NCBI GenBank assembly: GCA_002354805.1
Contig: DEMH01000015.1
Location: forward strand, 287,464 to 351,463
Length of the DNA: 64,000 nucleotides
DNA from: Gammaproteobacteria bacterium UBA2675
GTDB taxonomy: Bacteria > Pseudomonadota > Gammaproteobacteria > Pseudomonadales > Pseudohongiellaceae
Direction of reading: 5' to 3'
This document shows, piece after piece, positions 18,051 through 26,151 of the stretch; within the stretch, counting starts at the first letter, position 1; each line of letters starts with the position of its first letter. Both the position numbers and the translations under genes were made by a program. Below the pieces are notes generated by a model. That model worked only from the letters and a program-made list of their open reading frames with translations. It ran no database searches and was not told the origin of the DNA.

Positions 18051-19130
18051 TCAGGCTGACTCCCTTTGCAATGATCGTGACCTGGCCTGTTCAGCCAGCG
18101 CAGTAGCATCCTCAAGCACTTCAATTCCTGCATCTTTACGAAAAGCGTGCTGGCTCAGATGACGTCTGAACAGTTTGCCACCCGGCTCGCCCTTGTAAAG
18201 ACCGAGAATATGGCGGGTCATGTGCTGGAGCGGTGTGCCGGCCTTCAGTTCCTCACGCACATAAGGTAGATAACGCTCGATAATCACGGATCGCTCCGCA
18301 ACCGGCGCCGCGCTGCCAAACAGATTCCGGTCGACACCGGCCAGCAGGTAGGGGTTCTGATAAGCCTCACGCCCCAGCATCACGCCATCAACCGTTTTCA
18401 GCAGCGATCTGGAAGCCTCAAGACTGTTTATGCCACCATTAATGACAATCTCGAGCTCTGGATAGCGCTGCTTCATACGGAATACGCGATCGTATTGCAG
18501 TGGCGGTATTTCCCGGTTCTGCTTGGGGCTCAGCCCCTGCAACCACGCGGTTCTGGCGTGCAGTATAAAAGTCTGGCAGCCTGCGCCGGCGACTTTCTCG
18601 ATAAAATCCTGCACAAATTCGTCACTGTCGTGCTCATCAATGCCGATTCGGGTTTTTACTGTGACGGGAAGAGGGCATGATTTACGCATCTCCCGCACGC
18701 AACTGGCCACCAGCTCAGGTTCTGCCATCAGACAGGCGCCAAAACGTCCCGACTGAACGCGATCACTGGGGCAGCCAACATTAATATTTACTTCATCGTA
18801 GCCATAATCTGCTGCCAGCGCAGCGCATTGCGCCATGGCCTGTGGGTCGCTGCCTCCCAGCTGCAGTGCAACTGGGTGTTCGGCGGCATCAAAGCGAAGA
18901 TGACGATCGGCGTCACCATGTATCAGTGCTCCAGTGGTCACCATCTCAGTGTACAGCCAGGCATGCTGGCTGATCAGGCGCAGAAAGTAACGCTCGTGAC
19001 GATCTGTCCAATCCAGCATAGGCGCGACACAAAAACGGCGTGTCGCAACCGGATCTGACGGACCGGCAGAGGAAACGAAAGGTTCAGTAGAGTTCATCAA
19101 AGAAGTCACATTGGAAGGTGTTTGCTGCAT
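18051..19130 (-). CDS. dusA: tRNA-dihydrouridine synthase A
   Basis: This FMN enzyme reduces uridine to dihydrouridine at positions 20 and 20a of tRNA using NADPH. The TIM-barrel motifs are clear: APMLDWTDRHERYFLRL, NVGCPSDRVQSGRFGACLM (with the active-site Cys), KTRIGIDEHDS, HARTAWLQGLSPKQNREIPP and INGGINSLE. I chose the start at 19130 (359 residues, beginning MQQTPSNVTS). An ATG at 19097 is also possible, and neither has a strong ribosome site. It is divergent from gltX with about 110 bases of shared promoter space. Confidence 0.94.
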   Translation of the reverse strand: MQQTPSNVTSLMNSTEPFVSSAGPSDPVATRRFCVAPMLDWTDRHERYFLRLISQHAWLYTEMVTTGALIHGDADRHLRFDAAEHPVALQLGGSDPQAMAQCAALAADYGYDEVNINVGCPSDRVQSGRFGACLMAEPELVASCVREMRKSCPLPVTVKTRIGIDEHDSDEFVQDFIEKVAGAGCQTFILHARTAWLQGLSPKQNREIPPLQYDRVFRMKQRYPELEIVINGGINSLEASRSLLKTVDGVMLGREAYQNPYLLAGVDRNLFGSAAPVAERSVIIERYLPYVREELKAGTPLQHMTRHILGLYKGEPGGKLFRRHLSQHAFRKDAGIEVLEDATALAEQARSRSLQRESA

Positions 19131-19195
19131 GGTAGTCAGTATAACATGCTGACAGCCAGGTGCCTGCGGGCGTAGAGCTTGCAGACCCCATCGCG

Positions 19196-19201
19196 TATAA
19201 T
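19196..19201 (+). promoter_or_regulatory. Consensus -10 box ahead of gltX
   Basis: A perfect TATAAT lies 41 bases before the gltX ATG. No good -35 box is present at 16-18 bases upstream, so the promoter may depend on an activator or be weak. Confidence 0.4.
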
Positions 19202-19241
19202 TTGCAGCCATATTTGGCAATCTATGACTCTAGGGAGAAAC

Positions 19242-20780
19242 ATGTCCAACACTACGGCGTCCAGTAACTCCGCCACCCCTGTCAGAACCAGGATCGCACC
19301 ATCGCCGACAGGCGACCCTCACGTTGGCACCGCGTATATCGCGCTGTTTAACCGCTGTTTTGCGAACCAGCATAAAGGTGAGTTCATCCTGCGCATCGAG
19401 GATACTGACCAGACGCGCAGCACGGCACGATCAGAGCAGGATATCCTGCGTGCGCTTCGCTGGCTTGGACTCGACTGGGCGGAAGGTCCGGACATCGGTG
19501 GACCACACGGCCCTTATCGTCAAAGCCAGCGCAGCGATATCTATCGCAAACACATTAACCAGTTGCTGGATAGCGGACACGCATTCCGCTGCTTCTGCAC
19601 AAGTGAACGCCTTGATGCGCTACGCGCTGAACAGACCGCCAACAAGCAGACGCCGGGCTATGATGGACACTGCATGCATTTGAGCAATGCTGAAGTCAGC
19701 AGCAAGATGGCCGCCGGTGAGCCCTATGTGGTTCGTATGAAAGTTCCGCAGGAAGGCGAGTGCGTATTTACCGATCGCCTGAGAGGTGAAATCCGCATCA
19801 ACTGGCAGCAGATCGACATGCAGGTGCTGATGAAATCAGACAATCTGCCAACCTATCACTTTGCCAATGTGGTGGATGATCACTTGATGGGCATTACTCA
19901 CGTCATTCGTGGTGAGGAGTGGATCAACTCAACGCCCAAGCACCTCTTGCTGTATCAGCACTTCGGTTGGGAGCCACCGCAGTTCTGTCATATGCCACTG
20001 CTGCGCAATCCGGACAAAAGCAAGCTGAGTAAACGCAAGAACCCCACCAGTATCAATTACTACCGTGACATGGGTTATCTGCCCGAGGCCATGGTGAATT
20101 ATCTGGGCATGATGGGCTGGACCATGCCAGATGGTCGCGAGAAATTTTCCCTGCCAGAAATGGAGCAGTCGTTTGATATTGACCGCGTCTCCCTGGGTGG
20201 GCCGGTATTTGATATCGACAAACTCAACTGGTTGAACGGCAAATACATTCGTGAAGATCTCGACACCGAGACCTTCGCGGAGCTTTACGCCGAATGGGCA
20301 TTTGACGCAGAGCGCCTGAAACAGGTAATTCCGCTGGTCAAAGAGCGTGTTGAACGGTTCAGCGATGTCATACCACTGGCTGGCTTTTTCCTGAGCGGTC
20401 TGCTGCCAGTGACCGAGGGTGATTTCGCGCACAAGCAGCTGGATACGGAGCAGAGCAGGGAGCTTCTGCAGTTGATGGCGTGGCAGCTGGAGCAGTTACC
20501 GCAATGGGATAAACCGGCCATCGAACAGGCCTGTCGCAGGCTGTCGGCATTCAAGGGGCTGAAGATTCGCGAGACCCTGTTTCCATTGTTCGTGGCCGTC
20601 ACCGGCCGTGCGGTATCGGTTTCGGTAATCGACTCGATGGTCATACTTGGGTTGGATGTCACCCGGGCCCGCTTGCGGTACGCAGTGGAAGTGCTGGGCG
20701 GCGTCTCCAAGAAACAGGCCAAGGCACTGGAAAAAACCTTCAGGGACCTGCAGGATTTTGAGCTGCCTGAGTCTGAATAG
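19242..20780 (+). CDS. gltX: Glutamyl-tRNA synthetase
   Basis: This class I aminoacyl-tRNA synthetase charges tRNA-Glu. The ATG at 19242 follows an AGGGAG site and gives 512 residues. The catalytic HIGH-type motif is in APSPTGDPHVGTAYIALFN, and the KMSKS-type loop is SKLSKRKN. The C-terminal anticodon-binding domain is intact. There is no four-Cys zinc site in the acceptor domain as in E. coli (CFCTSERL keeps only part). The gene is followed by a tRNA-Ala gene with its own promoter. Confidence 0.96.
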   Translation: MSNTTASSNSATPVRTRIAPSPTGDPHVGTAYIALFNRCFANQHKGEFILRIEDTDQTRSTARSEQDILRALRWLGLDWAEGPDIGGPHGPYRQSQRSDIYRKHINQLLDSGHAFRCFCTSERLDALRAEQTANKQTPGYDGHCMHLSNAEVSSKMAAGEPYVVRMKVPQEGECVFTDRLRGEIRINWQQIDMQVLMKSDNLPTYHFANVVDDHLMGITHVIRGEEWINSTPKHLLLYQHFGWEPPQFCHMPLLRNPDKSKLSKRKNPTSINYYRDMGYLPEAMVNYLGMMGWTMPDGREKFSLPEMEQSFDIDRVSLGGPVFDIDKLNWLNGKYIREDLDTETFAELYAEWAFDAERLKQVIPLVKERVERFSDVIPLAGFFLSGLLPVTEGDFAHKQLDTEQSRELLQLMAWQLEQLPQWDKPAIEQACRRLSAFKGLKIRETLFPLFVAVTGRAVSVSVIDSMVILGLDVTRARLRYAVEVLGGVSKKQAKALEKTFRDLQDFELPESE

Positions 20781-20809
20781 TTTATCCGGCAAATAAGCTA
20801 AATCGGGCA

Positions 20810-20838
20810 TTGACACAACAGAGTCCGATGCCTAAAAT
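20810..20838 (+). promoter_or_regulatory. Strong sigma-70 promoter of tRNA-Ala
   Basis: TTGACA (20810-20815), a 17-base spacer and TAAAAT (20833-20838) are followed by a GC-rich GCGCGG discriminator. This is the usual mark of stringently controlled stable-RNA promoters. Confidence 0.85.
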
Positions 20839-20915
20839 GCGCGGTCTCTGCAGGAAGCAGGTGTCACTTGGAAGTCCAGACACAGCTGATTCCCGTCAGA
20901 GATACCAGTAGATTT

Positions 20916-20991
20916 GGGGCTATAGCTCAGCTGGGAGAGCGCAACACTGGCAGTGTTGAGGTCAGCGGTTCGATCCCGCTTAGCTCCACCA
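20916..20991 (+). tRNA. tRNA-Ala (anticodon GGC)
   Basis: The 76-base gene with encoded CCA has acceptor stem GGGGCTA pairing with TAGCTCC, and D-arm AGCTCAGCTGGGAGAGC. The anticodon loop is CTGGCAG with anticodon GGC, and the T-arm is CAGCGGTTCGATCCCGCT. It reads GCC/GCU alanine codons. It stands alone between its own promoter and a strong terminator. Confidence 0.98.
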
Positions 20992-21000
20992 AATTGAAAA

Positions 21001-21032
21001 GGCCGCCGTGATTTCACGGCGGCCTTTTTTTT
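21001..21032 (+). terminator. Intrinsic terminator of tRNA-Ala
   Basis: A perfect stem, GGCCGCCGTG paired with CACGGCGGCC around a short ATTT-type loop, is followed by eight T. It is a strong rho-independent terminator nine bases past the tRNA. Confidence 0.95.
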
Positions 21033-21053
21033 ATGGGATTGCGATCTAAAAAA

Positions 21054-21071
21054 ACGGGGCCGAAGCCCCGT
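21054..21071 (-). terminator. Intrinsic terminator of gltA
   Basis: ACGGGGC pairs with GCCCCGT around a four-base loop. Read on the minus strand it is followed by a T-rich run from the A tract at 21048-21053. It lies six bases past the gltA stop. Confidence 0.85.
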
Positions 21072-21076
21072 TTGAT

Positions 21077-22354
21077 TTACTGCGGATAGTCGCGCTGTGG
21101 CGAGCCCTTGTACAGCTGCCGTGGACGTCCGATCTTATAGGCGCTGCTCAGCATCTCGTTCCAGTGTGAAATCCAGCCAGGGGTGCGGCCGAGGGCAAAA
21201 ATGACTGTGAACATGCTGGTGGGTATACCAATCGCCTTAAGAATGATGCCGGAGTAGAAGTCGACGTTGGGATACAGCTTGCGATCGATGAAATACTGAT
21301 CTTCCAGAGCAATCTTCTCCAGACGACGTGCAATCTTGAACAGCGGGTCGTTCTCGACACCGAGATCCGCCAGCACTTCGTCGCAGATCTTGCGCATGAC
21401 GCGCGAGCGTGGATCGAAATTCTTGTAAACACGGTGACCAAAGCCCATCAGGCGGAAGGGGTCATCCTTGTCTTTGGCGCGAGCGATGAACTCTTCGATA
21501 CGCGACTCGTCACCAATTTCGTTCAGCATATTCAGAACGGCCTCGTTGGCACCACCATGGGCAGGGCCCCACAGCGCCGCGATGCCTGAGGAAATACAGG
21601 CATAGGGGTTGGCACCGGTAGAGCCAGCCAGACGTACTGTTGAAGTGGAGGCGTTCTGTTCGTGATCGGCGTGCAGCAGGAAAATGACATCCATCGCCTT
21701 GGCCAGTACCGGGCTGACATTGGGCTTGTCGGCGGGTACGCCGTACATCATATGGAGGAAATTTTCTGCGTAGGACAGGGAGTTAAGCGGAGACATGTAA
21801 GGCTGGCCAATCGAATGCTTGTAAACCATGGCCGCCAGCGTCGGCATCTTGGCAATCAGGCGTATCGCTGCCAGGTGACGGTGTTCTGCATTATCTACAT
21901 CCAGTCCGTCGTGATACAGTGCTGCCAGCGCACCGGTCAGGGACACCATCACAGCCATAGGATGCGCATCGCGCTGGAAGCCATCCAGAATCTTGGCGAT
22001 CTGCGCGTCTACCATGGTGTGCTGAGTCACTTCAGCGACGAAGGCTTTCTTCTGCTCGTCATTGGGAAGCTCGCCTTTCAACAGCAGATAACAGGTTTCC
22101 AGATAGTCAGAGTGTTCGGCCAGCTGATCGATCGGGTAGCCGCGATGGAGAAGAACCCCCGCATCACCATCAATGTAAGTAATCGAAGACTCGGTTGAGG
22201 CGGTCGACATGAACCCGGGGTCGTAGGTGAACACACCTTTGGAGACCAGACTGCGGACGTCGATCACATCGGGACCGATATTGCCTTCCAATACGGGCAG
22301 CTCAATCGCATCCTGGCTGTTTGCCAGTGTCAAGCGGGCTTTTTTTTCACTCAT
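21077..22354 (-). CDS. gltA: Citrate synthase (type II, hexameric)
   Basis: It condenses oxaloacetate and acetyl-CoA at the entry of the TCA cycle. The 425 residues match the NADH-regulated gammaproteobacterial type. Active-site segments are LHADHEQNASTSTVRLAGS, WGPAHGGANEAVL, GFGHRVYKNFDPR and the Asp in NVDFYSGI. The N-terminal regulatory domain (EKKARLTLANSQDAIELPVL) is present. The gene is divergent from the sdh-suc operon, the standard layout, and has an AGGAG site before its ATG. Confidence 0.98.
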   Translation of the reverse strand: MSEKKARLTLANSQDAIELPVLEGNIGPDVIDVRSLVSKGVFTYDPGFMSTASTESSITYIDGDAGVLLHRGYPIDQLAEHSDYLETCYLLLKGELPNDEQKKAFVAEVTQHTMVDAQIAKILDGFQRDAHPMAVMVSLTGALAALYHDGLDVDNAEHRHLAAIRLIAKMPTLAAMVYKHSIGQPYMSPLNSLSYAENFLHMMYGVPADKPNVSPVLAKAMDVIFLLHADHEQNASTSTVRLAGSTGANPYACISSGIAALWGPAHGGANEAVLNMLNEIGDESRIEEFIARAKDKDDPFRLMGFGHRVYKNFDPRSRVMRKICDEVLADLGVENDPLFKIARRLEKIALEDQYFIDRKLYPNVDFYSGIILKAIGIPTSMFTVIFALGRTPGWISHWNEMLSSAYKIGRPRQLYKGSPQRDYPQ

Positions 22355-22596
22355 ATTGTACTCCTGACTGATAAACTTCCAGTTGCCGGCATCACAGGGC
22401 GGCCCGGGCCGCTCTACGGTCCGATCCGATCATGGAATCCTGAATTCGTATATTGAGTCGAGCAGGGGGCCAGCGATAAAGCCGCTACTGTACCACAAAA
22501 TATCTGCTGTTTGCCTCACCGGAAATGTAAAAATATCAAGTTGACAAAATGCTGTCACATTCATGCGTGCTACTGAGGTGATTGGCTGCCAATTTA

Positions 22597-22625
22597 TTGT
22601 ATTCGCAACACTATAGGACTATACT
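22597..22625 (+). promoter_or_regulatory. Candidate sdhCDAB-suc promoter
   Basis: TTGTAT (22597-22602), a 17-base spacer and TATACT (22620-22625) predict a start near 22632 and a leader of about 178 bases before sdhC. Confidence 0.6.
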
Positions 22626-22728
22626 CAGCGGCCGAATCTCCGATACCGACCCATCGTATCGAGATCGAACGAAGCGCCTGAACAAGCTCAACTTTTAGTG
22701 TGTCTTGTCCAGACTCTCCGGAGGTTGA

Positions 22729-22758
22729 TCAGTGCAGCATCGTAACATCAGGCACTGA
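22729..22758 (+). promoter_or_regulatory. Hairpin in the sdhC leader
   Basis: TCAGTGC (22729-22735) pairs perfectly with GCACTGA (22752-22758), about 50 bases before the sdhC start and after a GGAGG-like element. There is no T tract. It could shape mRNA stability or be a site for a small RNA such as those acting on sdh leaders elsewhere. Confidence 0.35.
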
Positions 22759-22809
22759 TTGTTCTAACTAACGTGCCCTTTGTACGGGCCCAACTAGAAT
22801 TGGCTACCA

Positions 22810-23184
22810 GTGAAAGACAACAGACCTGTAAATCTCGACCTGACCAAATTCCGTTTTCCTCTTCCGGCTATTACGTCGATCCTGCATCGTATCTCGGGCG
22901 TACTGATTTTTGTTGGTACAGCTGTGCTGCTTTGGATGCTCTCTGAATCACTTGCCTCGGCGCAGGGATTCGGGCGTATCGCTGAATTGCTGACGGCCCC
23001 TCACGCCAAATTCATTGTATGGGTGATCCTCTCGGGGCTGCTGTACCACCTGATCGCCGGTATCCGCCACCTTTTGATGGATGTCGGCATCGGTGAAACA
23101 CTGCAGGGTGGACGCCAGGGTGCCGTGATGATCGTAGTGTTCTCGGTAATCAGTATTGTGTTGGCAGGAGTCTGGGTATGGTAA
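22810..23184 (+). CDS. sdhC: Succinate dehydrogenase cytochrome b556 subunit
   Basis: This 124-residue membrane anchor of complex II binds haem b and quinone. The family signature RPVNLDLTKFRFPLPAITSILHR-type start is present, in which SILHRISG marks the first helix. Three membrane helices lie at about 28-50, 66-88 and 102-122. The haem-ligand region is LLYHLIAGIRHLLMD. The start is GTG at 22810. It overlaps sdhD by seven bases. Confidence 0.96.
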   Translation: MKDNRPVNLDLTKFRFPLPAITSILHRISGVLIFVGTAVLLWMLSESLASAQGFGRIAELLTAPHAKFIVWVILSGLLYHLIAGIRHLLMDVGIGETLQGGRQGAVMIVVFSVISIVLAGVWVW

Positions 23185-23555
23185 AGCGAGTCAACAGTGC
23201 GACCAATGTGGGTCGCAACGGCCTTCATGACTGGGTCATTCAACGTTTCAGCGCAATCATTCTGGCGGCATATACAATAGTGTTGCTGGGCTGGATGATC
23301 ATGACGCCTGACATCGATTACGCCGCGTGGTCAGCGCTGTTTCAGACGACCTGGATGCGCATTTTCAGTCTGCTGGCCCTGATTTCACTCTGCGCTCACG
23401 CGTGGGTTGGTATGTGGACCATTGCGACAGACTACCTGACGTCAATGACTTTTGGTGGCGCGGCAACCGCAGTACGCCTGTTGTTTCAGGCCGGCTGCGT
23501 GATCCTGATATTCATTTACCTCGTTTGGGGTATCCAGATTCTGTGGGGACTATAA
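23178..23555 (+). CDS. sdhD: Succinate dehydrogenase hydrophobic membrane anchor
   Basis: The 125-residue partner of SdhC completes the quinone and haem site. It has HDWVIQRFSAIIL at the first helix, and the second helix contains CAHAWVGMWTIATDYL with the conserved His. Three hydrophobic segments are visible. The stop abuts the sdhA ATG with no gap. Confidence 0.95.
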   Translation: MVKRVNSATNVGRNGLHDWVIQRFSAIILAAYTIVLLGWMIMTPDIDYAAWSALFQTTWMRIFSLLALISLCAHAWVGMWTIATDYLTSMTFGGAATAVRLLFQAGCVILIFIYLVWGIQILWGL

Positions 23556-25328
23556 ATGAGCGGTATGCGTACAATTTCATTTGATGCTGTCATTGTGGGC
23601 GGTGGTGGTGCCGGTATGCGTGCTGCACTGCAGCTGTCCCAGTCCGGCTACAAAACTGCCGTGATCAGCAAAGTCTTCCCGACGCGCTCTCACACTGTTT
23701 CGGCGCAGGGCGGTATCACCTGTGCAATTGCCAGTGCAGACCCGAACGACGATTGGCGCTGGCACATGTATGACACGGTCAAGGGTTCCGACTATATCGG
23801 CGATCAGGAAGCCATTGAGTACATGTGCAGTGAAGGCCCCCAGACCGTGTTCGAACTTGAGCATATGGGGCTGCCCTTTTCCCGAACAGAAAATGGCCGT
23901 ATCTATCAGCGGCCGTTCGGTGGTCAGTCCAAGGATTTTGGCAAGGGCGGACAGGCTGCCCGTACCTGTGCAGCTGCTGACCGTACCGGTCACGCGCTGC
24001 TGCACGCTCTGTATCAGGGCAACCTGAAGAACAAAACGGTGTTCTTCAATGAGTGGTACGCGGTAGATCTGGTGCGCAATCAGGATGGCGTCATTGTTGG
24101 CGTTATCGCGATCTGTATCGAAACAGGTGAGACAGTCTACGTCGCTTCCAAAGCAACCGTGCTGGCAACAGGTGGTGCAGGCCGTATTTACGCGTCGACC
24201 ACTAACGCCCTGATCAATACCGGTGATGGTATCGGTATGGCGCTGCGTGCCGGTTATCCGGTACAGGATATGGAAATGTGGCAATTCCACCCGACGGGTA
24301 TTCATGGTGCCGGCACGCTGGTAACCGAAGGCTGTCGTGGTGAGGGTGGATACCTGATCAACAAGGACGGCGAACGCTTTATGGAGCGTTACGCACCGAA
24401 CGCCAAAGACCTGGCGGGACGCGACGTAGTGGCGCGCTCCATGATACAGGAAATCATTGCTGGCAAAGGTTGTGGCCCCAATGGTGACCACGTACTGCTG
24501 AAGCTGGATCACCTGGGCGAAAAGGTGTTGAACGAGAAGCTGCCAGGCATCCTGGAACTGTCCAGAACCTTTGCGCACGTCGATCCGGTCAAGGAACCGA
24601 TTCCGGTTATCCCGACCTGCCATTACATGATGGGTGGTATCGCTACCAATATTCATGGTCAGGCGATCGCACAGAACGAAGCTGGCGAAGATGTCCAGAT
24701 CCCAGGTCTGTTCGCGGTGGGCGAAGTAGCCTGCGTTTCCGTACACGGCGCCAACCGTCTGGGCGGCAACTCATTGCTGGACCTGGTGGTATTCGGTCGT
24801 GCAGCAGGCAAGCACATTGAATCCATGCTGGGGCAGGGTATTGAGTACCGACGCGCGTCAGAATCAGATATTGAACAGTCCATGGCGCGTCTGAATCGTC
24901 TTAATAACAGCACCGATGGCGAAAGCGTGTCCAAGCTCCGAGGCGAACTGCAGAGCATCATGCAGAACCACTTTGGCGTGTTCCGCACGGGCGACTTCAT
25001 GAAGGAAGGCGTGCAGAAGCTGGAAGGACTGCGTGGACGAATTGCCAATGTAAAACTCGAAGACAAAAGCAACGCCTTCAATACAGCACGAATTGAAGCG
25101 CTTGAGCTGGAAAACCTGTTCGAAGTTGCTGAAGCGACCGCGCTGGCAGCCGAAGCTCGAACAGAAAGTCGCGGCGCACATGCTCGCGAAGATTTCCAGG
25201 AGCGAGATGACGATAACTGGCTGTGTCACTCGATGTACCACCCGACACAACGCAGTGTGACAAAACGCGCTGTGAATTTTGCGCCCAAGACGGTGGAAAA
25301 ATTCGAGCCCAAGGTCCGTACTTATTAA
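23556..25328 (+). CDS. sdhA: Succinate dehydrogenase flavoprotein subunit
   Basis: The catalytic subunit oxidises succinate to fumarate. The 590 residues show the FAD-binding GGGGAG (15-20), the covalent-FAD His46 in RSHTVSAQGG, the active-site stretch HPTGIHGAGTLVTEGCRGEGG and the substrate Arg in VHGANRLGGNSLLDLV. The C-terminal helical domain is complete. It is full length and in standard operon order. Confidence 0.98.
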   Translation: MSGMRTISFDAVIVGGGGAGMRAALQLSQSGYKTAVISKVFPTRSHTVSAQGGITCAIASADPNDDWRWHMYDTVKGSDYIGDQEAIEYMCSEGPQTVFELEHMGLPFSRTENGRIYQRPFGGQSKDFGKGGQAARTCAAADRTGHALLHALYQGNLKNKTVFFNEWYAVDLVRNQDGVIVGVIAICIETGETVYVASKATVLATGGAGRIYASTTNALINTGDGIGMALRAGYPVQDMEMWQFHPTGIHGAGTLVTEGCRGEGGYLINKDGERFMERYAPNAKDLAGRDVVARSMIQEIIAGKGCGPNGDHVLLKLDHLGEKVLNEKLPGILELSRTFAHVDPVKEPIPVIPTCHYMMGGIATNIHGQAIAQNEAGEDVQIPGLFAVGEVACVSVHGANRLGGNSLLDLVVFGRAAGKHIESMLGQGIEYRRASESDIEQSMARLNRLNNSTDGESVSKLRGELQSIMQNHFGVFRTGDFMKEGVQKLEGLRGRIANVKLEDKSNAFNTARIEALELENLFEVAEATALAAEARTESRGAHAREDFQERDDDNWLCHSMYHPTQRSVTKRAVNFAPKTVEKFEPKVRTY

Positions 25329-25357
25329 ATCCGTTAATCTAGAGAAGGTGATTTAAC

Positions 25358-26062
25358 GTGTTAGTCAGTGTTTATCGCTACAACCCGGAAACTGATGATA
25401 AGCCATCCATGCGCGAGTATCAGATCGAGCTGCCGGAAGGTCGTGACCTGATGGTGCTCGACGTACTGTCGATGATCAAAGAGCAGGATCCTTCAATTGC
25501 TTACCGACGTTCCTGTCGCGAAGGCGTCTGCGGTTCTGACGGTATGAACATCAACGGCACCAATGGCCTGGCATGTATCACACCGGTATCGGCAGTGGCT
25601 AAAGGCGGCAAGCTGGTGCTGCGTCCTCTGCCTGGTCTGCCCGTAGTTCGCGACCTGGTTGTTGACATGACCATCTTCTACAAGCAGTTTGAAAAGGTTC
25701 AGCCCTTCCTGATCAACGATACGCCGGCGCCTGCCATTGAACGTCTGCAAAGCCCGGAAGACCGTGCCAAACTCGACGGCCTGTACGAATGTATCCTGTG
25801 CGCCTGCTGCAGCACCAGCTGTCCTTCTTTCTGGTGGAACCCCGACAAATTCATCGGGCCTGCCGGACTGCTGCAAGCATACCGGTTCCTGGCCGATAGC
25901 CGTGACACTGCCACCGAAGAACGTCTGGCTGGACTGGAAGACCCATTCAGCGTGTTCCGCTGTCGAGGCATCATGAATTGTGTGGCTGTCTGCCCCAAGG
26001 GTCTTAACCCGACCAAGGCGATCGGTCACATTCGTCACATGCTGTTGCAGCGGGCAAGCTAA
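25358..26062 (+). CDS. sdhB: Succinate dehydrogenase iron-sulfur subunit
   Basis: The 234-residue protein carries the electron relay of complex II. The [2Fe-2S] domain has C53, C58, D61 and C73 (RSCREGVCGSDGMNINGTNG), and the [4Fe-4S] and [3Fe-4S] clusters use CILCACCSTSCPSFWW and CRGIMNCVAVCPKGL. The start is GTG with an AAGGTG site. Confidence 0.97.
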   Translation: MLVSVYRYNPETDDKPSMREYQIELPEGRDLMVLDVLSMIKEQDPSIAYRRSCREGVCGSDGMNINGTNGLACITPVSAVAKGGKLVLRPLPGLPVVRDLVVDMTIFYKQFEKVQPFLINDTPAPAIERLQSPEDRAKLDGLYECILCACCSTSCPSFWWNPDKFIGPAGLLQAYRFLADSRDTATEERLAGLEDPFSVFRCRGIMNCVAVCPKGLNPTKAIGHIRHMLLQRAS

Positions 26063-26151
26063 GACCAAGGAAATTTTTGTGAGGCGACTGGCAACGCCGC
26101 TCACGAGGCGGTGATTGATTGCGGTGGCCCTGTAACCCCGGGAAGAATAAT

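Larger units (their letters stand above)
22355..22809. promoter_or_regulatory. Shared gltA / sdhC regulatory region
   Basis: This 455-base divergent intergenic region holds the sdh promoter candidate (22597-22625), a long sdhC leader and an AT-rich tract at 22500-22560. For gltA I find only the AGGAG ribosome site, and no convincing minus-strand promoter. I see no open frame worth calling. Confidence 0.6.

Noticed and set aside
23577..24746. 389-codon open frame on the minus strand
   Set aside because: Fully antisense to sdhA, no recognisable motifs, no ribosome site; a shadow of sdhA codon usage.
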